From Hymenobacter perfusus (GTDB taxonomy: Bacteria > Bacteroidota > Bacteroidia > Cytophagales > Hymenobacteraceae): DNA of 64,000 nucleotides. The stretch is taken from positions 202,257 through 266,256 of the forward strand of contig NZ_RWIU01000006.1 in the NCBI RefSeq assembly GCF_003944765.1. Reading direction: 5' to 3'. The position numbers and the translations under genes were made by a program. Shown one piece after another: positions 54,917 through 63,922 of the stretch (position 1 is its first letter; the number at the start of each line of letters is the position of its first letter). The notes beneath the pieces are model-generated. The model was not told where the DNA came from and ran no database searches. It saw only the letters and a list, made by a program, of their open reading frames with translations.

Positions 54917-57900
54917 CTAGAAATTGACGTTGAGGCCCAGCGCGAGGGTGCGGCTGGTGGGGTACGTGGTGGCTTCAATACCCGAATCCAGGGGGCCGCC
55001 CGGCAGCTCCGGCGTAAAGCCCGAGTAGTTGGTGAGCGTGAACAGGTTCTGGGCCGTGGCGTACACCCGCAGCGAGGAAATGCGGGCCCGCTTGGTGATG
55101 TCGGTGGGAATGGTGTAGCCCAGCACCAGGTTGTTCAGCCGGATAAAGCTGCCCGATTCAATGAAATACGTGGAGTTGGGCGTGTTATTCCGGATGGCGG
55201 CGGGGTCGGTTTGGGAAGGATTAGTGCGCGTCCAGTGGTTGCGGGCGAAGTCGGCTTCCACGTTGTCGGTAATGGCGCCGGTTGCCTGCTTTTTGCGGTT
55301 GTACACGTCGTTGTTCACGTTGCCGCTGAACACGAAGGAGAAATCCAGCCCCCGGTAGTTCAGCCCGCCGTTGATGCCGAAGTACATGGGCGGCTGGTAG
55401 GAGCCGGCGTATACCCGGTCGCGCAGGTCAATGGTGCCGTCGCCGTTGGCGTCGGCGTACTTCAGGTCGCCGGGCTGGGGCGTGAAGAAGGTGTAGCGCG
55501 GGTAGGCGTCAATTTCGGCCTGGTTCTGAAACACGCCTTCCGCCTTCAGCACGTAGAATGACCCGGCTGCCACCCCGTTATCGGAGCGCGTGACGTTGTT
55601 GGCACCGCCGAACAACGCCTGGCCGCCGTTCAGGTTCTCAATGCGGTTCTGGTTGAAGGTGGCATTCACCCCGAAGTTGTAGCTGAAGTTCTCCCCCACC
55701 GTGTTGCGCCAGGTCAGGGCCGCTTCCACGCCCCGGTTGCTGATGTCGGCGGCGTTGGTGATGTACTGGTTGTCCGGGTCGCCGAACAGGGCCGGAATGT
55801 TCACCGGAATCAGCGCGTCGGTGGTCGTTTTGCGGTAGTAGGTCACCTCGCCCGAGAGGTGGTTATCGAGCAACGCAAACTCCACGGCCGCGTCGTACTC
55901 GGTGGTTACTTCCCAGCTTACGTCCCGGTCCTTGATCTGGCGGATAACCGCGCCCAGCACCGGCTGCCCGTTGAACACGTACGGAATGTTGGTTTCGGCG
56001 GTGGTGATGTAGGCCGTGGGGTCAATCTGGTCGTTGCCGAGCTGGCCGTAGCTGGCGCGCAGCTTCAGGAAGTTCAGCACGTTCTGATCCTTCAGGAAGC
56101 CTTCCTCGGTCAGAATCCAGCCCAGGCCCAGGGAAGGGAACAGGCCCCAACGCTGGTCGGAGTTGAACTTGGAGGTGCCGTCGTAGCGCACGTTAGTAGT
56201 GAGCAGGTACTTATCTGCGAAGGCGTAGTTGATGCGGCCCAGGTACGAGAGGCGGCGGTCCTTGCCCAATACCGGGGAGCCGTTCACGCTGGTATTCGGG
56301 TCGCCGGTGCCCAGGTACCACTGGTTGGGGTCCTCGGGCACGTTGCGGCGCAGGCCCGAAAGGGAGGTGGTGTTGCCTTCCTCCATCACCGTGCCGGCCA
56401 GCAGCGTCAGGTTGTGCTTTTCAGCGAAGATGCGCTGGTAGGTGGCCGTGTTTTCCCAGAGGTAGCGGGAGCCGTTAATCTGGGTGACCTCCAGGCTGCT
56501 CTGGGGGTTGCGCTGGTTGCCGCCGGCCGTCAGGAACGTGGCCTCGTCGTTGAGGTACTGGTAGTTGTAGTTGCGGCGGTTGTTGAAGGTAGCATCCACG
56601 TTGATGGCCGAGCGCAGCGTGAGGCCTTCGAAGGGTAAGTAATTCAGCCCTACGTTGCCCTGCAAACGGTTTTCGTAGGAGCGGTTGTTGTTTTTCTCGA
56701 TGTCGAGCAGCGGGTTGCCCACGTTGCCGAAGGCCGAGGTGTTGCCGTAGCGGCTGCCTTCCTTGGCCGCAATCAGCGGGGAGGCGCGGTAGGCGTTCTG
56801 GAAAGCCGCCCCGAAGTTCACGTCGCGGGTGTTGGCCCGGCTGAACGAGGCCTGGGAGTTGATGCTGAACTTGGGCGAGATGGTAAAATCGGTGTTGGAG
56901 CGCACCGTGAGGCGGGAAAACTTGTTCTGGATGGCCAGCCCGTCGTCCTGGAGCAGGTTGCCGCTGAAGTAGTACCGCACGCTCTCATTCGCCCCTGACA
57001 CGGCCAGATTGTGGTTCTGGAACATGGCCCGCCGCAGCAGCTGGTCGTACCAGTCGGTATCGGCCCCGTTGTTGGGAATATTGAGGTCGGGAGCCATATC
57101 GGCCAGATAGGTGCGGTACTGCTGGGCATCGGCCATTTCCACCAGCCGCGTAGCCTGCTTGAAGCCCACGGTGTTGTTGTAGCTCAGTACCGGCTTGCCC
57201 TGCTTACCTTTTTTGGTAGTCACGATAATCACGCCGTTGGCCCCGCGCACCCCGTAAATGGCCGCCGCCGAGGCATCCTTGAGCACGTCAATCGTCTCGA
57301 TGTCGGAGTTGCTCAGGTTGCGGATGTCGGTGGTCTGCACGCCGTCCACCACGTAGAGCGGGTTGGCCCCGGCCAGCAGCGTGCCCGTCCCCCGGATGCG
57401 CACCGTGGGTTGGGCGTTGGGGGTGCCGTCGGTGGTAATCTGCACGCCGGCGGTTTTGCCCTGGAGCGCCTGGGTGGGCGTCTGCACCGGCTGATTCACA
57501 ATTTCGGCGGCCTCAATGCGGGCCACGGCCCCGGTCACGTCGGTTTTGCGCTGGGTGCCGTAGCCGACTACCACTACTTCGCTCAGAGCCTGCGAGTCGG
57601 GAGCCAGATTCACGTCCAGGGTAGTGCGGCCGTTCAGGGGCACTTCCTGGTTGGTGTAGCCCACGAAGGAGAACACCAGCGTTGCGCCCTCGGGAGCCTG
57701 CAGGGTGTAGCGGCCGTCGCCGTCGGTCTGGGTGCCGGTACTGGTGCCTTTTACCACCACGTTCACGCCGGGCACGGCCGCGCCCTTCTCATCCACCACG
57801 CGGCCGGTTACCGTCACGTCGGCCACCGCCGCGGCGGGTTTCAGAATGATGCCGCTGGAAATAGGCTCGTAGGCAATGCGCAGCGGATCAAGCAGGCGGT

Positions 57901-58198
57901 GCAATACCTCGGCCAGCGGCTGGCCGGTGGCCTGGAGGCTCACCCGGCGGCCGGCCCCAATCAGCTGGCGGCTGTACTGAAACCGGATGTTCGCCTGGCT
58001 TTCAATCTTGCTCAGAACGGTGTGTACCGTTTCATTCTGGGCCTGGAGCGTGATGGGCTGCTCCAAAAACTCCTGGGCTGCGGACGGCAAGGTAGTGGCT
58101 GTGGCAAGGGTGCTGCTCAGCAACGCCACGCACAGCGGTTGCAGCAGCGCCACCCGCTGCCAGGAAAGCGGCGGGGAAACGTGTAGGGGATTTTTCAT
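54917..58198 (-). CDS. SusC/RagA TonB-linked outer-membrane transporter of PUL2
   Basis: 1093 residues. STN domain about 45-115 (LQAQNETVHTVLSKIESQAN), carboxypeptidase-like domain about 130-200, plug about 205-320 (SEVVVVGYGTQRKTDVTGAV, IETIDVLKDASAAAIYGVRG), barrel to a C-terminal Phe (ALGLNVNF). STN again predicts signalling to the adjacent FecR. Its leader contains ACCAATTCCCACC before the ATG, also found upstream of the GH5 gene at 38558. Confidence 0.95.
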   Translation of the reverse strand: MKNPLHVSPPLSWQRVALLQPLCVALLSSTLATATTLPSAAQEFLEQPITLQAQNETVHTVLSKIESQANIRFQYSRQLIGAGRRVSLQATGQPLAEVLHRLLDPLRIAYEPISSGIILKPAAAVADVTVTGRVVDEKGAAVPGVNVVVKGTSTGTQTDGDGRYTLQAPEGATLVFSFVGYTNQEVPLNGRTTLDVNLAPDSQALSEVVVVGYGTQRKTDVTGAVARIEAAEIVNQPVQTPTQALQGKTAGVQITTDGTPNAQPTVRIRGTGTLLAGANPLYVVDGVQTTDIRNLSNSDIETIDVLKDASAAAIYGVRGANGVIIVTTKKGKQGKPVLSYNNTVGFKQATRLVEMADAQQYRTYLADMAPDLNIPNNGADTDWYDQLLRRAMFQNHNLAVSGANESVRYYFSGNLLQDDGLAIQNKFSRLTVRSNTDFTISPKFSINSQASFSRANTRDVNFGAAFQNAYRASPLIAAKEGSRYGNTSAFGNVGNPLLDIEKNNNRSYENRLQGNVGLNYLPFEGLTLRSAINVDATFNNRRNYNYQYLNDEATFLTAGGNQRNPQSSLEVTQINGSRYLWENTATYQRIFAEKHNLTLLAGTVMEEGNTTSLSGLRRNVPEDPNQWYLGTGDPNTSVNGSPVLGKDRRLSYLGRINYAFADKYLLTTNVRYDGTSKFNSDQRWGLFPSLGLGWILTEEGFLKDQNVLNFLKLRASYGQLGNDQIDPTAYITTAETNIPYVFNGQPVLGAVIRQIKDRDVSWEVTTEYDAAVEFALLDNHLSGEVTYYRKTTTDALIPVNIPALFGDPDNQYITNAADISNRGVEAALTWRNTVGENFSYNFGVNATFNQNRIENLNGGQALFGGANNVTRSDNGVAAGSFYVLKAEGVFQNQAEIDAYPRYTFFTPQPGDLKYADANGDGTIDLRDRVYAGSYQPPMYFGINGGLNYRGLDFSFVFSGNVNNDVYNRKKQATGAITDNVEADFARNHWTRTNPSQTDPAAIRNNTPNSTYFIESGSFIRLNNLVLGYTIPTDITKRARISSLRVYATAQNLFTLTNYSGFTPELPGGPLDSGIEATTYPTSRTLALGLNVNF

Positions 58199-58394
58199 GC
58201 GAAGGTGGGAATTGGTGGAAAGCAGCCGGCTGCAAAACCGGCTACCAGTGGTAACCTGAGAAAACCCCGGGCAGTGGCAAACCGGCCGTCGCTAACAGAC
58301 CGGGTGGGAATTGCCGTGCCGTGGGAGAGGCAGTTACTTAGGCAGAGGTAGTTCTTCTCATAGGCAGCCAATGGGGAAAGAAGAAAGGAAGGAA

Positions 58395-59411
58395 CTAACG
58401 CGCCCGGCAACCCGGGCTGCGGAACAGAATGCGGGTATCCGATTTTGTGTAGGTGGCCCCCAGTGTTTTGCAGAGCACATCCAGCTTATCATAGAGAGAG
58501 GCTTCGGGCAGGTTGAGCGTTACCGAGCAGCCGGCCAGCGCCGGAGCGTCAAACTCAATGGTCACCCCGTAGGCTTTTTCCAAGGCGGCCAGCACTTCCG
58601 GCACGGGCCGGTCATCGAAGGCGAAGGACTGGGCGGCTACCTGCACCGGCTCGGCCACCAGCCCACGGGCCAAGGCGTGGCGCTGCGGCGAGTACACGGC
58701 CTGCTGGTTAGGCAGCACCACCAGCGGGGCCGGTTTCGCCCCAGCCGGCGTGTTGGCCAGCGGCTGCACCCGCACCCGACCGGTACGCACCTGCACCACC
58801 ACCGGGGCCGCACCCACCGGCGCCTGCACCCGGAAGCTGGTGCCCAGTACCGTCGTCACGAGCTGGCGGGTGTACACCCGGAACGGGTGGGCTTTATCGT
58901 GGGCGACATCAAAAAACGCCTCGCCCTGCAAATACACCGTGCGGTGCTGCGCGGCAAACTGGCCGGGATATTTCAGCTGTCCGCCCGGCGCTACCCGCAC
59001 GCGGGTGCCATCAGTGAGTTGCACGATGTGGGGCTGGGCGGTAGTGTTGGTGTAGAGCTGCCAGCGGCTGGCCTGGGCCGTAGCGAGAGTTGCTGGGGCA
59101 GCCGGCCGCGTCAGGAGCTGCTGCGCGCCCAAGCCCAGGGCTCCTGCCAGGGCTGCCGCTGCTGCCCAGCGGCCCGCCTGGGCGTACCATGGCTGGAGCG
59201 GCGGACTCAGATCTTCGCCTTGCAGGGTCTGGTCTTTAATGCGCTGCCACATGGCGGTCCGGACTTCGGCCTGCTCGGCCGGGGTAAGTTCCGGCGGGGC
59301 CTGCTCGTGGTTCAGCAGGTCGTACCACTGGTCAACCAGACGGATTTCTTCGGGCGTGCATTCCCCCCGCTGGTACCGCTGCAGCAAAGAATGAATATCG
59401 GTTGGATGCAT
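58395..59411 (-). CDS. FecR-type anti-sigma factor of PUL2
   Basis: 338 residues from ATG 59411 (MHPTDIHSLLQRYQRGECTP); ATG 59423 is an alternative. Cytoplasmic part, one membrane segment (WAAAAALAGALGLGAQQLL, about 105-125), FecR domain (LTDGTRVRVAPGGQLKYP, VYLQGEAFFDVAHD, VLGTSFRVQ) and a C-terminal DUF4974/STN-like domain (FAFDDRPVPEVLAALEKAYG). Same role as the PUL1 protein. Confidence 0.9.
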   Translation of the reverse strand: MHPTDIHSLLQRYQRGECTPEEIRLVDQWYDLLNHEQAPPELTPAEQAEVRTAMWQRIKDQTLQGEDLSPPLQPWYAQAGRWAAAAALAGALGLGAQQLLTRPAAPATLATAQASRWQLYTNTTAQPHIVQLTDGTRVRVAPGGQLKYPGQFAAQHRTVYLQGEAFFDVAHDKAHPFRVYTRQLVTTVLGTSFRVQAPVGAAPVVVQVRTGRVRVQPLANTPAGAKPAPLVVLPNQQAVYSPQRHALARGLVAEPVQVAAQSFAFDDRPVPEVLAALEKAYGVTIEFDAPALAGCSVTLNLPEASLYDKLDVLCKTLGATYTKSDTRILFRSPGCRAR

Positions 59412-59534
59412 AGCGTGCAGCATGAAGTGGTGGGGCTGGCTATTACTACAGTCGGTTGACTGGCGCGGAACCCTAGCCGACCCCGCATTTTTTTGCAAAA
59501 AAAGTCAACCCTCAGCCAAAAACCACCCTGTAAA

Positions 59535-59659
59535 CCGTCGTACTGAGCTTGCCGAAGCATCTTTACCGCTTCCTCATCGGATAAGAGTTAGCCAGAGGCA
59601 GAGATGCTTCGACTTCGCTCCGGACCCTGGCTCAATGCGCCACATACTCAGCATGACGG
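59535..59659. repeat. REP-like palindrome with inserted segment (copy R3)
   Basis: Left arm CGTCGTACTGAGCTTGCCGA with AAGCATCTTTACCGCTTCC. The right arm GAGATGCTTCGACTTCGCTC is followed by an unrelated stretch of about 26 bases (59620-59645) before the closing CTCAGCATGACGG. It lies between FecR and sigma genes of PUL2. Confidence 0.75.
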
Positions 59660-59697
59660 CCTTTTGCAACCTCTTACCCTCCTACCCCCACACCCTC

Positions 59698-60318
59698 CTA
59701 CCCTAAAATTTCCTCTCCCACCACTATCAACAGCAGTAGAAACTCGCGCAGGCTGACGCGCAGCACTTTGAGGGCGCGGGTGAGGTGGTATTCCACGGTT
59801 TTGCGCGACAGGTGCAGGCGCTCGGCAATTTCCGGCACCGACTGATGCTCCAGCCGGCTCAGCCGAAACACTTCCCGGGTGTGTTCGGGCAGGCGGTGCA
59901 GGCTGGTCAGCAGGGCAAAGCGCAGGTCGGCGGCGGCTACGGTTTCCTCGGTGCTGTGGTCCTGAGCCATTAAGTGCGGGCGGGCGTGCTCCAGATAGTC
60001 GGCCCGGGTGAGGCGGTGCTTCAGCGCGTCGAGCACCCGGTATTTCACGGCCGTAAGCAGGTAGCTGGCCAGGTGCTCGATGGTGTGCGCGTGCCGCTTC
60101 TGCCAGAGCGATACGAATACGTCCTGCACCGCTTCCTCGGCCGCCTCGCGGGAGCCCAGCCGTCGGTACGCGGCCTCCAGCAGCCGCTGCCAGTACCGCT
60201 CGTAGATTTCGGCGAAGGCCTCCCCGTCGTTTTCCCGCAGGCCCGCCACCAGGGCCGCATCGGGGCGGGCCGCATAGAGCTGGTGGCGCGTGGCAGATGA
60301 GGAAACGGGAAGCGGCAT
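59698..60318 (-). CDS. ECF sigma factor of PUL2
   Basis: 206 residues. Region 2: EAFAEIYERYWQRLLEAAYR, AAEEAVQDVFVSLWQKRHAH, LASYLLTAVKYRVLDALKH. Region 4: LPEHTREVFRLSRLEHQSVP, EIAERLHLSRKTVEYHLTRA with the helix-turn-helix. Same group as the PUL1 sigma. Separated from FecR by 286 bases containing repeat R3. Probably transcribes PUL2 when released. Confidence 0.9.
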   Translation of the reverse strand: MPLPVSSSATRHQLYAARPDAALVAGLRENDGEAFAEIYERYWQRLLEAAYRRLGSREAAEEAVQDVFVSLWQKRHAHTIEHLASYLLTAVKYRVLDALKHRLTRADYLEHARPHLMAQDHSTEETVAAADLRFALLTSLHRLPEHTREVFRLSRLEHQSVPEIAERLHLSRKTVEYHLTRALKVLRVSLREFLLLLIVVGEEILG

Positions 60319-60404
60319 GGGCAGAGCAGGCAGGGCGGTCTTCGGAGCAGAAACCTACAAAGTTTCACTAATTCCGGGTCCCGGTCTGGTATGGTACGCC
60401 TTTT

Positions 60405-60412
60405 TACTTTTG
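60405..60412 (+). promoter_or_regulatory. -7 promoter motif for the phosphatase-like gene
   Basis: TACTTTTG fits TAnnTTTG, 43 bases before the GTG at 60456. Confidence 0.45.
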
Positions 60413-60455
60413 CGGGTGCCCCGCCGGGGCTTTACGCTTCTGCCACTGTATTCCC

Positions 60456-60803
60456 GTGCCTGACTTCTCCCCTTCCAAGCTCCTGTTCATCTGCAGCCAG
60501 AACCGCTGGCGCAGCCTTACCGCCGAGCGGCTGTTCGACCACCACCCCGGCTACGAAGCCCGCTCCGCCGGCACCGAGCCTGGGGCCCGGGTGCGCGTAA
60601 CGGCCGGCCACCTGGGCTGGGCCGATACCGTTATAGTTATGGAGCGCAAGCACGCCGACTACCTACGCCAGAAGTTCCCGGAGGCCCTGGCCGGCAAGCG
60701 CCTCCTCACCCTGCGCATCCCCGACAAATTTCAGTTCATGGCCCCCATTCTGCAGGAGTTGCTGCGCGAGCGGCTCACCGAGCACCTGGGCGTGGCATGG
60801 TAG
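60456..60803 (+). CDS. Low-molecular-weight protein tyrosine phosphatase-like protein
   Basis: 115 residues, GTG start chosen as no ATG precedes the core. LLFICSQNRWRSLTAERLF carries CxxxxxR (Cys13 to Arg19), the phosphate loop of the family, and ARSAGTEPGARVRVTAGHLG follows as in LMW phosphatases. The usual C-terminal DPY motif appears as RIPDKFQFM. It is shorter than typical enzymes (about 150), matching a small family sometimes called arsenate-reductase-like. Activity is uncertain. Confidence 0.7.
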   Translation: MPDFSPSKLLFICSQNRWRSLTAERLFDHHPGYEARSAGTEPGARVRVTAGHLGWADTVIVMERKHADYLRQKFPEALAGKRLLTLRIPDKFQFMAPILQELLRERLTEHLGVAW

Positions 60804-60856
60804 CAATTCGAGGCGGTGCAAAACCCGGCCCGGCTGCCTTCCGTTGAGGCAGCATC

Positions 60857-61804
60857 ATGTCCTACCTGTTGTTTGCCGCGCTGGTAGCCGTTGTCGGCTA
60901 CTTTTTCTACCGCTACCTCACCCGTGAATCACGCCTGAAGCAGGCCGCCCTGGCTGCCGAGTTTCCCGCCGCCTGGCGGCAGGTGCTGACCGAGCGGGTA
61001 GCCTTCTACCTTTCCCTCACCGACCCCGACAAAACGCGTTTCGAGCGGCGCTTGCAGGTGTTTCTGGCCCAGACGCGCATCACCGGCCTTCAAATAGAAG
61101 TGGACGATACGACACGCCTGCTGGTGGCGGCCTCGGCCATTATTCCGGTATTCGGATTTCCTGACTGGGAGTACGCCAACCTGAGCGAGGTGCTGATTGT
61201 GCCCGACGCCTGGACCCAGCAGCGCGACCCGAACCACGAGTTTGTAGGCTTGGAAGGCACGCTGCTGGGCTCGGTGCAGGGCTTCCAGACTTCCCAGTAT
61301 ATGCGCCTGTCGAAAAGCTCCCTGGAACGCGGCTTTCAGGATGCCATGGACAAGCAGAACGTGGGCATTCACGAGTTTGCCCACCTGCTGGATGAGGCCG
61401 ATGGCGTGATTGACGGTGTACCCGGCTTGGCCTTACCCGCCGCGTTGCGGCCCGAGTGGGAAGCTGTGATGCAGCGCGAAATTGCCGCCATCCGGGCCGG
61501 CAACTCCGAAATCAACGACTACGCGGGCACCAACGAGGCCGAGTTTTTCGCCGTGGTGACGGAGTATTTCTTCGAAAAGCCCGAAAAGCTCCAGGAGCAT
61601 CACCCCGAGCTGTACGGCCTGCTGCTGCTGGCTTTCCGCCAGAACCCCAAAAGCCGCTTCCAGCGCTGGGCCACCGACCCGCGCCAGTGGCTGAAGCAGC
61701 TGCGCAGCCGCCGCAAGTTCGGCCGCAACTCGCCCTGCCCCTGCGGCAGCGGCCAGAAGTACAAAGACTGCCACCTGGAGCAGCACGAGGCCCAGGCCGC
61801 GTAA
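60857..61804 (+). CDS. MtfA-type zinc peptidase fused to a SEC-C motif
   Basis: 315 residues. One N-terminal membrane segment (3-20), then the MtfA/DUF980 peptidase: VLIVPDAWTQQ, IHEFAHLLDEADG with zinc ligands His172 and His176 and catalytic Glu173, and DYAGTNEAEFFAVVTEYFFE (third ligand region). The C-terminal SEC-C motif (PCPCGSGQKYKDCH, Cys294, Cys296, Cys305, His306) binds a second zinc. E. coli MtfA acts on the Mlc repressor's regulation of glucose uptake; here the SEC-C and anchor are added. Role unknown. Confidence 0.87.
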   Translation: MSYLLFAALVAVVGYFFYRYLTRESRLKQAALAAEFPAAWRQVLTERVAFYLSLTDPDKTRFERRLQVFLAQTRITGLQIEVDDTTRLLVAASAIIPVFGFPDWEYANLSEVLIVPDAWTQQRDPNHEFVGLEGTLLGSVQGFQTSQYMRLSKSSLERGFQDAMDKQNVGIHEFAHLLDEADGVIDGVPGLALPAALRPEWEAVMQREIAAIRAGNSEINDYAGTNEAEFFAVVTEYFFEKPEKLQEHHPELYGLLLLAFRQNPKSRFQRWATDPRQWLKQLRSRRKFGRNSPCPCGSGQKYKDCHLEQHEAQAA

Positions 61805-61845
61805 GTTACCTACCGCAACCAGCTTACCCGCCCGGAGTCTCGCCT

Positions 61846-62088
61846 TTAGCGCATGCTGTACAACGCCGTATCTGCGTTCAGGGCCAGCACCAGAGCCACT
61901 ACCGAAAAGGCATATACTGAGCGGCGCAGCCACGTGGGCAAGGCGGGAGGCTGGGGTTGTTGGGCAGCCAGACGGGCCTGGAGCCGGGTAAAGAAAAAGG
62001 GCCGTGGCTCCGGTGCCTCCTCTGACCATGAGCGCAACAGCATGGTCCAGGCTTCATCATCTTCGGGCAGGTTTGAGGGGTCAGACAT
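61846..62088 (-). CDS. Small membrane protein, possible anti-sigma partner
   Basis: 80 residues with acidic N-terminus and one membrane segment near the end (SVYAFSVVALVLALNADTAL). Family not recognised. It starts six bases after the ECF sigma stop, so it is probably that sigma factor's anti-sigma, on position and topology alone. Confidence 0.6.
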   Translation of the reverse strand: MSDPSNLPEDDEAWTMLLRSWSEEAPEPRPFFFTRLQARLAAQQPQPPALPTWLRRSVYAFSVVALVLALNADTALYSMR

Positions 62089-62094
62089 GATAAT

Positions 62095-62748
62095 TCAGGC
62101 TAAATGCGGATGGAGGAACTTGCGCAGGCTTTGCCGGGCGCGAAACAGCAGAGACTCAACGGCCGGCCGGGTGGTGTCTAGCACGGCGGCTATTTCCTCG
62201 TAGCTCAGCTCCTGCTCGTGGCGCAGCGTGAAGGCTATCTGCTGGCTATCGGGTAGGCGCGCAATGGCGTCGAGGAGTTGCTGCTGTTGCTGTCGGCCTT
62301 CCAGCAGGGCCAATGGGTGCCGGTGGTCGGGCCGTTCGTGCAGCACCTCCTGGTTGGCTCCCAGCAGGGTAGTCAGGAAGGCAAAGCGCTTCTTGGTCTG
62401 GTTTTTCCGCCGCTGCTTCAACGCCCGGGAGGTGGCTAGGCGGTAGAGCCAGGTGCTGAGCGCAGCCTCCCCCCGAAACCGGGCAATGGTCTGATACACT
62501 TCCACGAATACCTCCTGGGCCACATCCTCCGCTTCTTCGGGCGAGCGGAGCAGGCCCAGGGCCGTGCGGTACACGGGCCCCTGGTACCGCTCAACCAGCG
62601 TGCGGAAGGCAGCGGCCTCACCCGCCTGGAGCCTGACTACCAGCTCGGCATCGGGGGGCAGACTACTCACGCGTGAATCGGCTGGAAGATCATAGGATGA
62701 CGAAGATAGGGCAAGCTTTGTCGCGTAACGCACGTCCATCAAACCCAT
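62095..62748 (-). CDS. ECF sigma factor coupled to lgt
   Basis: 217 residues from ATG 62748, which shares its A with the lgt stop (TAATG); an inner ATG lies at 62739. Region 2: AAFRTLVERYQGPVYRTALG, EAEDVAQEVFVEVYQTIARF, STWLYRLATSRALKQRRKN. Region 4: LPDSQQIAFTLRHEQELSYE, EIAAVLDTTRPAVESLLFRA. It is a different group from the two PUL sigma factors (closer to the RpoE/SigW type). The operon runs lgt, sigma, small membrane protein. Confidence 0.88.
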   Translation of the reverse strand: MGLMDVRYATKLALSSSSYDLPADSRVSSLPPDAELVVRLQAGEAAAFRTLVERYQGPVYRTALGLLRSPEEAEDVAQEVFVEVYQTIARFRGEAALSTWLYRLATSRALKQRRKNQTKKRFAFLTTLLGANQEVLHERPDHRHPLALLEGRQQQQQLLDAIARLPDSQQIAFTLRHEQELSYEEIAAVLDTTRPAVESLLFRARQSLRKFLHPHLA

Positions 62749-63743
62749 TACCCGTTGACGACTATCTGCCCGGTCGGCAAAGGTTCGTCTGTGTCGCGCG
62801 GGGCGTAGCCGTAGGGGTTTTGAGCATCTTTGCCCACGCGCCACAGCAGCCACAGGCCCACCAGAATGGGTAGCAGGCTGAGCAGCTGGCCTTGGTTGAG
62901 CAGGTTATCCTTCTCGAAATCTACCTGGGCTTCCTTCAGAATTTCGCCCAGAAAACGCTGCGTGAACAGCAGCACCAGAAAAAGGCCCAGCAACAGCCCG
63001 CGCGGAGTACGCTCTTTGGTGCGGTTCCACACCCCGTACAGTAGGGCCACCAGTAGCACGCAGTACAGCGCCTCGTAGAGTTGAGTGGGATGGCGCGGCA
63101 CGGCCATCAGCATACCGGGGCCGATGGGCATAGTGGCGGGCAGCACCCGGGAACTTACTTCACCGGTTGGCAACAGCGCGGGGCGGGCTACCAGCACGGT
63201 GCCGGCCGGCAGCGGGCGGGTAGCGGGCAGCAGGTGGCCTGTGTCGCGCGGAAACACCACGGCCCAGGGCACGGTGCTGGGGTAGCCGCCTATTTCGGAG
63301 TTCATAAAATTACCCAGCCGGATCAGCGCCCCGCCGATGGCCACCACCAGCACAATCCGGTCGAGCACCCACAACACGTCAAACTGGTGGCGGCGCGCAA
63401 ACAGCCAGCACGCCAGCGGAATGCCCACCGTAGCCCCGTGCGACGCCAGCCCGCCGTGCCAGATTTTGAACACTTCCAGCGGATCGGTCAGCAGCATTTC
63501 AGGCTCGTAGAACAGCACGTGGCCCAGGCGCGCCCCTACCACCGTGCCCACCAGCACGTACAGCGTGAGCACATCCACCCAGTGCGGAGAGACTCGCTCG
63601 GTGCGGAAAATGTGTTGGAACACGGGTGTGCCCAGTACGAAACCCATCATAAACAACAGCCCGTACCAGCGGAGCGTGAGCGGCCCAAGCTGAGTAATGA
63701 CGGGGTCCATATCCCAAACCAGATAAGCAAGCAGTACAGTCAT
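62748..63743 (-). CDS. lgt: Prolipoprotein diacylglyceryl transferase
   Basis: 331 residues from the ATG of MTVLLAYLVWDMDPVITQLG. Transfers diacylglyceryl from phosphatidylglycerol to the lipobox Cys of prelipoproteins in the inner membrane, essential for the SusD and SCO lipoproteins seen here. Signature: IWHGGLASHGATVG (His96, His102), IRLGNFMNSEIGG (Arg142) and PRHPTQLYEA. About seven membrane segments. A Pro-rich periplasmic insert (about 165-225) lengthens the loop before PRHPTQ; it occurs in related genomes as far as I recall. Confidence 0.93.
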   Translation of the reverse strand: MTVLLAYLVWDMDPVITQLGPLTLRWYGLLFMMGFVLGTPVFQHIFRTERVSPHWVDVLTLYVLVGTVVGARLGHVLFYEPEMLLTDPLEVFKIWHGGLASHGATVGIPLACWLFARRHQFDVLWVLDRIVLVVAIGGALIRLGNFMNSEIGGYPSTVPWAVVFPRDTGHLLPATRPLPAGTVLVARPALLPTGEVSSRVLPATMPIGPGMLMAVPRHPTQLYEALYCVLLVALLYGVWNRTKERTPRGLLLGLFLVLLFTQRFLGEILKEAQVDFEKDNLLNQGQLLSLLPILVGLWLLWRVGKDAQNPYGYAPRDTDEPLPTGQIVVNG

Positions 63744-63922
63744 GGGCAGCAACGGAAAAAGGGAGGCTCCGGGCCGGAGCAGGGTAAGCAGCAAAGGCGC
63801 TACCCTGGCTTAGGGCCCAGCTACTGCCGAAACTTGCGGTGCCCCCGGACTTTTATTTTTCGGGGCTATGCACTTAGAGCGAATTCCAGGTTTGTGTACA
63901 GGTTTTAGTGTAGATTCCGTTG

